Made by a program: the position numbers and the translations under genes. From CAZECE01 sp964510525 (GTDB lineage Bacteria; Pseudomonadota; Gammaproteobacteria; Pseudomonadales; JANQJO01), in assembly GCA_964510525.1 (NCBI GenBank), contig CAZECE010000120.1, positions 1 to 10,160 of the forward strand: DNA of 10,160 nucleotides. The letters are read 5' to 3'. Positions 5,819 through 10,160 of this stretch are shown piece after piece; positions within the stretch are counted from its first letter, which is position 1; each line of letters opens with the position of its first letter. The notes beneath the pieces are model-generated. The model did no database searches. It saw only the letters and a program-made list of their open reading frames with translations, and had not been told where the DNA came from.

Positions 5819-6820
5819 CTACGAATGCGCCACCCGAAACTGCGCCATTTCTTGATACACCTTTAACCTTACACGATTAATACCCCCCAGCGGGCGATGC
5901 GCCGCCAAACTCTGCCAAGGGTTAAAGCTCAAATGATCATCGATCGATTGCACTGCCTCCGATTGAAAATCCTGATCATGGATCCAGACACGAGCAACAG
6001 TATGAAAAGGCGATTCCGACTCCAACCAAATTTTAGAGGCATTTTCAATCGGCATCTCTTCCGGATCCAACTGAAACTGCACCCCAAATTCAAAACAAAC
6101 CGGTGCTTTAGACAAATGGTCCTTCATGCGGGCACGCAAATAGTTTTTGGTCGGCAACCACGGCTTAGGGCTTTGATAGTCCGAACAAGGCGTCAATTTG
6201 TACTTCACGGCCACATACGGGTTGTCCCCCAACCGATAAGGCGTTGTGCTCCAAAAAGGGATATCAAAAGGGCTGCTCGGACGCTCTCGAGCCATCAGTA
6301 AAATTTGCTTTGCCAGCAAATGCGCGTCTTTGACATTAAAAAAATACTGAAGCCGCTTTTTCTCTAACGTGGCTTCAATAAATTTTAAAAACGACTCCGG
6401 ATCTCTGGCAAACAAAACCGGATAGCTGTTTAACAAAAAATCTTGTTGATCCGATTTTCCCAAAAGTTTTTCACCCGGCACACCATGCACTTTAATCGAA
6501 GCACCACGCAAATCCTTTTTACGATCGTCAAAAGTACTGGCCGAAGCCAATCTCAGCTGAGCCTCATAACGACCAGGTAGAGCAAAAAGCCCGTGCGCCA
6601 GTGTTGGTGGTAAGTCGGGCAGCACCTCAAATTCGGCATTGAGCACACCTAAGGTTTTGGCTTGATTAAACCTGAGCACGGGTTTGCCAGCCGCTTGGCG
6701 CGAGGTGATCTGTTGGATCAACTGCACCATGCGGTTGGCGATATACGCCTCGTTAGCCAGCTCTTTCTCTTCACCTAGTTGCAGCACCGCCCCATACCTC
6801 GCTAATAGAGCAATCTTCAA
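5819..6820 (-). CDS. catalase-fold heme protein (catalase-related / AOS-like), paralogue 2
   Basis: The product is a 333-residue catalase-like protein related to the last gene of the cluster. Shared blocks include FGVQFQLDPEEMPIENASKIW, SESPFHTVARVWI and LSFNPWQSLAAHRPLGGINR. The proximal heme motif is R318-L-K-V-Y322. Other family landmarks are LPPTLAHGLFALPGRYEAQL, KKDLRGASIKVHGVPGEKLL and QQDFLLNSYPVLFARD. The distal HAK-type motif reads QAKTLG (Gln53 where His is usual), and the usual distal Asn is Ser132, so classical catalase activity is doubtful. Organic hydroperoxides are likelier substrates. No ATG is available near the N-terminus. The TTG at 6820 has GAAAGG 6 nt upstream and is preferred; a TTG at 6826 directly abuts that site. 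It has no signal peptide and is predicted cytosolic. It lies 35 bp after the large peroxidase gene and is presumably cotranscribed with it. Confidence 0.82.
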   Translation of the reverse strand: MKIALLARYGAVLQLGEEKELANEAYIANRMVQLIQQITSRQAAGKPVLRFNQAKTLGVLNAEFEVLPDLPPTLAHGLFALPGRYEAQLRLASASTFDDRKKDLRGASIKVHGVPGEKLLGKSDQQDFLLNSYPVLFARDPESFLKFIEATLEKKRLQYFFNVKDAHLLAKQILLMARERPSSPFDIPFWSTTPYRLGDNPYVAVKYKLTPCSDYQSPKPWLPTKNYLRARMKDHLSKAPVCFEFGVQFQLDPEEMPIENASKIWLESESPFHTVARVWIHDQDFQSEAVQSIDDHLSFNPWQSLAAHRPLGGINRVRLKVYQEMAQFRVAHS

Positions 6821-6855
6821 GGTCAACCTTTCAAAATCGACCTTTCAAGAACAAA

Positions 6856-9813
6856 TTATTGAAACGCGGGATCCGATTCGGCGCCAGCACGAGGTGCCCA
6901 ATCAATTGAATAATATTCCCCTCGATCACGCGCCCAAGGATCAAACGCATTTTCCACCAACAAAAGCTCGTCTCTTAGCTCGGGAATATTACGCATCAAC
7001 ACCCGCTTCATCGGCGCAACGGCCACTTTATGATTGTTCACCAACTCGGGTTCCATACAAGCTTTTCCACCGGCCGCCGTTTTCTCTAACGGATAAGGGC
7101 AGTCGCTAAGAGGGCCATTATTATTGACCCAGTCCACACCTAAGTGACCGTAAAACTCCGGACGAAAGCTGGAAGTAAAGAACCGATCACTGAACAGACG
7201 ACGCGACGCATTAATGATAAACACATGAAACTGAGTTTCTGAAATCGCAAAGCCATGTGGGCGCGTGTATTCGGCCAACCAGCCCACCACGGTATCCACA
7301 TCTTCGACATTATCGACTTCAGTCCCATCCGGGTGTCCCAAACAATCATTGATGAACTCACCGTTCTCATCTTTTTGCACCACCGAAATGATTTTACTCG
7401 CATCACAGATGTGAGTGCCATATAGGCTCCGCATCAGCTCAACCACTTCCATCTGAGCCTGTCGGGCGGGGGAATCCTCTGGTAAACGCTGATCCACAAA
7501 ATCATCAAAGCTGGTCAGCGTGCGCAACCCAATCTGGCGACGAAACTCGTTAAACCGAGGAATGCCGCGCTCACGATCTCGAATCAAATCCAATGCCGCC
7601 ACATCAATTTTCTTGGTTCCAGAGTCTAAATGTGGCATCGGCAAGTTTTGTAAAAATTGCGGATGGTTGCGCAGATGCAACAAACCTAAGCGCTGCCGCC
7701 CTAATGTCAGCCCCCAGTTCGCCAACCCTCGATCGTGCATCTGAGCTGTGGCTTCCCCTCGGAAGGTATCGATCACCGGAATCTTCAACTGGATGTCATT
7801 GGGTTCTGTCACTTCTCGATATTCCAACAAATCGGGTACCAAGGAGTGCAAGCGATAGACCGTCATGAATTCTTCAGGAAAATTAAACGGCGAGCCAAAG
7901 TGGTTCACGCCCCCATTGACGTGATCAGGGTTGGTAATATCCCAAACATCTTTGGTACGGAAAAGCCCACCAGGGATATTGTTTCCCAAACCAAAAATAC
8001 CGGCGCCAGAAGCAAATACCGAATACCAGCTGTTCGCACTGTCTTTATCAGAGCGTGCAAACAAACCGGAGACGGTATCGGAAAAGCGGCCTAAAGTGGA
8101 TTTTTCTTGACCTGTAACCCGCTTCACCGCACGACTGACAATATTGCCCTCCCCTGAATCAAACAAACCAAACCAGTTCGCATTCATGCCTTTATAAAGA
8201 GGCTCGCCGTACAACAGCTGAGGTGTCCACTCGATGGTGTGAATTTTGGCAATACCTGCTGAAACCACTAAACGGGCAATTTGGAAAATCTCTTCATCGG
8301 ACACCGCTTTGTAAGGGGTTTTCACATTAGGCGCATCAGGCGTTCGTAAGCCAGAATCGTCATCCGGATGATCCACCTGCATTTGTCGAAAGGCATCAAC
8401 AAAGCTGTTGTGCTCACGAACAAAAAGGTTATGCAAGAAGCTAAGCCCAATGGTCCAGTTATCAGGAAATGCGGCAGCTTCCTGACCCTCCCAAATCGGT
8501 TGCAGGGGCACGCAATCTTGGTTGCTTTCAGCATCGCTGTTAGAACAACCTTTCATCGGCGGTAATAAGCCTTCCGGTTGTAAGAATTTCGCGAAGTCTT
8601 CAGGATCTCTTAAAGCGCGCCTTTGAGAAATCACATCGTACCCATAAAGCTGAGACGCATCCCACCAAGCGGTATTGAAATTTTGAGTGGTTTTGAACGC
8701 ACGCTCCCAGTGTTCTTTACCTTCGTGCTCAAAGGTTTCAGGCTGACCGGAACGTGAAATCAAGGCGGGCTCAATACGATCCCCAGGCCGACACCCCGCA
8801 CGTTTCGCTTCTTCAGAATCACAACCAACCGCCATACTGCCTTGAGCATTTCGGCCTTCTTGCATATGAGTCAGCCAATCATGGGTCATAAATTGAATCC
8901 AAAACGCCGCCAGTACATTAAAAAAAGGCGCTTTCTGATAGTCACACTCAGCCTCAACGGCATGGTCTGGCAAACCTTGACCACCATTGCAAGAGGCTTC
9001 CGAGGCTGCCGCCATACGAGTAAATAATTTACGGCTAATCAACTGCGGATCCGGTTTTAACAAGCCTAAGCGATCGCCATGTCGATTACGCGTCAGTTCG
9101 GTTAAGCCTTCACGCGGAAACGTCTCTTCAAATTGCACATTGCGAGCAAACTCAGTGCCAGTCGAACCCATTAACGGGTTGTAGATATCATTACATATCC
9201 CCGTCAATGTCCGCGTGCGAATCAGCTCACCGCGACACAGTTGTTGCGCATCATCGCCGCCAACGGCATCAAATTCGGCATGATCTTCGGGTAAGCGCAT
9301 TTCATCCCAGCTTTTAACCGCTGGACCAGCCTTGTCGCCTTTACCTGTGATGTAGGTTTTATAGGTGTGATTATCAAATAAATTAAATTTTATCAGCTCA
9401 ATCCGCTGGTACTCCAAGTCCAACAAGCTGCCATCGATGCCTCGACCATTGGGCTTTAGGTGTTCGCCCAACAAGGTGATAGCTTTGGGGCCGTCATGCA
9501 ACGAACTGGCGTCGCCCGTTCCCCAATAATTCGACCAATCAACCCAAGGTGTGTCTCGATATTCGACAGCTTTTTCTCCCCCTCGGCACCGCGCCGTGGC
9601 CTCATCGACTTTGCCATTAAATCGATCCGATCGATCCTCTGGCACTTCAAGAAAACCTTTTTTCACCATCTCAGCACAGGCCAACACATCAGCGGCATTG
9701 GCACTGACCAAACCAGAAGACGCGCTCAAGACGACCGTCGAAACTACCGTGGTCGCCATTAAAAGATGATTTTTAAAATGGGATAGAGCTGATTTTTTGT
9801 GGAAATTAACCAT
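6856..9813 (-). CDS. exported heme peroxidase of the alpha-dioxygenase/cyclooxygenase-like family
   Basis: The product is a 985-residue animal-type heme peroxidase. Residues 1-40 form a Sec signal peptide: a basic N-region, a hydrophobic core (MATTVVSTVVLSAS) and the site SANA-AD. The mature part has 14 Cys, consistent with disulfides outside the cytosol. The distal region is FWIQFMTHDWLTH (304-316), with Gln307 and His311. Later blocks are TAWWDASQLYG (381-391), TIGLSFLHNLFVREHN (454-469) and MNANWFGLF (543-551). The proximal region is FMTVYRLHSLVPD (649-661), with His656 as heme ligand. Tyr653 sits where cyclooxygenase Tyr385 and plant alpha-dioxygenase carry their catalytic Tyr. GLANWGLTLGRQRLG (696-710) and RDRERGIPRFNEFRR (745-759) are also family blocks. 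These features favour fatty-acid oxygenation over simple peroxidase or halide chemistry, though substrate is unproven. The ATG at 9813 has AAGGAG 7 nt upstream. It is the first gene of the cluster. Confidence 0.92.
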   Translation of the reverse strand: MVNFHKKSALSHFKNHLLMATTVVSTVVLSASSGLVSANAADVLACAEMVKKGFLEVPEDRSDRFNGKVDEATARCRGGEKAVEYRDTPWVDWSNYWGTGDASSLHDGPKAITLLGEHLKPNGRGIDGSLLDLEYQRIELIKFNLFDNHTYKTYITGKGDKAGPAVKSWDEMRLPEDHAEFDAVGGDDAQQLCRGELIRTRTLTGICNDIYNPLMGSTGTEFARNVQFEETFPREGLTELTRNRHGDRLGLLKPDPQLISRKLFTRMAAASEASCNGGQGLPDHAVEAECDYQKAPFFNVLAAFWIQFMTHDWLTHMQEGRNAQGSMAVGCDSEEAKRAGCRPGDRIEPALISRSGQPETFEHEGKEHWERAFKTTQNFNTAWWDASQLYGYDVISQRRALRDPEDFAKFLQPEGLLPPMKGCSNSDAESNQDCVPLQPIWEGQEAAAFPDNWTIGLSFLHNLFVREHNSFVDAFRQMQVDHPDDDSGLRTPDAPNVKTPYKAVSDEEIFQIARLVVSAGIAKIHTIEWTPQLLYGEPLYKGMNANWFGLFDSGEGNIVSRAVKRVTGQEKSTLGRFSDTVSGLFARSDKDSANSWYSVFASGAGIFGLGNNIPGGLFRTKDVWDITNPDHVNGGVNHFGSPFNFPEEFMTVYRLHSLVPDLLEYREVTEPNDIQLKIPVIDTFRGEATAQMHDRGLANWGLTLGRQRLGLLHLRNHPQFLQNLPMPHLDSGTKKIDVAALDLIRDRERGIPRFNEFRRQIGLRTLTSFDDFVDQRLPEDSPARQAQMEVVELMRSLYGTHICDASKIISVVQKDENGEFINDCLGHPDGTEVDNVEDVDTVVGWLAEYTRPHGFAISETQFHVFIINASRRLFSDRFFTSSFRPEFYGHLGVDWVNNNGPLSDCPYPLEKTAAGGKACMEPELVNNHKVAVAPMKRVLMRNIPELRDELLLVENAFDPWARDRGEYYSIDWAPRAGAESDPAFQ

Positions 9814-9895
9814 CGGACACTCCTTGTCTCACGCTAACCGACTGAAGTCTAGCAGAAAGACATCCGATACCTAATGATTTATCCCGAAAAAATCC

Positions 9896-9911
9896 TGTGA
9901 CTTTTGACACA
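9896..9911. promoter_or_regulatory. CRP-like operator upstream of the heme peroxidase gene
   Basis: TGTGA, six bases, then ACACA gives 9 of 10 conserved positions of the CRP/Vfr consensus TGTGA-N6-TCACA. The site lies 83-98 bp before the ATG at 9813. I could not identify a convincing -10 box at the distance expected for class I or II activation. A lone TATAAA-like stretch lies on its far side. Regulation by cAMP-CRP or an Fnr/Crp-family protein is plausible but not shown. Confidence 0.4.
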
Positions 9912-10020
9912 TTTTATATATGAACTCGAAACTTCAGCGAATACCCAAACCATCATAAAATCAATCGGTAAGCATCTAAAGCGTATCTTGCTACGACAAG
10001 CCTGAACCCTTACACCAAAG

Positions 10021-10045
10021 AAATGACCATGCAACATAGTCATTT
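10021..10045. promoter_or_regulatory. 25-bp dyad, probable operator of the toxin-antitoxin operon
   Basis: AAATGACCATG (10021-10031) and CATAGTCATTT (10035-10045) are inverted copies with one mismatch, separated by CAA. The dyad ends 38 bp before the ATG of the antitoxin gene, where a promoter is expected. Antitoxins of this class bind palindromes in their own promoter. There is no G/C-rich stem, so an intrinsic terminator is less likely. Confidence 0.5.
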
Positions 10046-10083
10046 TAATGCTAAGATAGTATTTATATCATCCAGGAGGCCCC

Positions 10084-10160
10084 ATGAACCCCACCGAACT
10101 GTCAAAAACCGAATTCAAAGCACACGCTTTGGAGGTACTCAGAAACATTGAAAACACAGG
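10084..10160 (+). CDS. probable Phd/YefM-type antitoxin, N-terminal fragment
   Basis: The ATG at 10084 has a near-perfect AGGAGG site 4 nt upstream (10074-10079), and the frame stays open to the right edge. The visible 25 residues begin MNPTELSKTEFKAHA, then LEVLRNIENTG. The pattern S-K-x-x-F-K-x-x-A-L-x-x-x-R-x-[VI]-E-x-[ST]-G is the start of type II antitoxins of the Phd/YefM group. Their N-terminal domain binds operator DNA, and their C-terminal tail neutralises a toxin, usually of the PIN/VapC, Doc or RelE type. The toxin gene would lie to the right, outside the window. The assignment rests on few residues. The gene is divergent from the peroxidase cluster and belongs to a separate unit. 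Confidence 0.6.
   Translation, partial: MNPTELSKTEFKAHALEVLRNIENT

Noticed and set aside
6684..7109. 141-codon plus-strand open frame spanning the junction of the peroxidase and catalase-fold 2 genes
   Set aside because: It is antisense to two well-supported genes and has low-complexity, unconserved content; it is a shadow frame.
9904..9909. TTGACA on the plus strand as a -35 box for the antitoxin gene
   Set aside because: No -10 box lies about 17 bp further on, and the gene start is about 175 bp away; the bases are better explained as part of the CRP-like site.

Overview
The window looks like an accessory region of a gammaproteobacterium-like Gram-negative chromosome or plasmid. The grounds are indirect: moderate GC content, strong Shine-Dalgarno sequences, a Sec-type signal peptide, an IS66-family remnant and a CRP-like operator. 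I cannot name the genus.

Layout, left to right. Positions 1-242 are the 3' end of an IS66-family insertion sequence (transposase C-terminus plus right terminal inverted repeat). It has inserted into the 3' part of a small unrecognised minus-strand gene (239-568), whose present stop codon is made of IS bases. An AT-rich spacer with a 20-bp tandem duplication follows. From 9813 down to 737 runs a minus-strand cluster of six genes. In transcription order these are: a large exported heme peroxidase of the alpha-dioxygenase/cyclooxygenase type; a catalase-fold protein; a 331-bp spacer with two opposed palindromes and a good internal promoter; a 170-aa protein of unknown function; a 471-aa membrane-spanning protein with an internal duplication; a DyP-type peroxidase; and a second catalase-fold protein. 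At the right edge, divergently transcribed, is the start of a probable Phd/YefM-type antitoxin gene with an operator-like dyad upstream.

How the genes may work together. Four of the six cluster products belong to heme enzyme folds that handle peroxides. The large peroxidase keeps the Tyr-x-x-His arrangement that fatty-acid dioxygenases use to make lipid hydroperoxides. Both catalase-fold proteins keep the proximal Arg-x-x-x-Tyr heme ligand motif but appear to have lost the distal His and Asn needed for ordinary catalase chemistry. This recalls catalase-related allene oxide synthases and hydroperoxide-rearranging enzymes. The most interesting reading is an uncharacterised bacterial oxylipin (lipid hydroperoxide) pathway: a dioxygenase makes the hydroperoxide, and catalase-fold and DyP enzymes transform it. 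The 170-aa and 471-aa proteins would be accessory or lipid-handling factors. The fold assignments are well supported by motifs; the pathway is inference.
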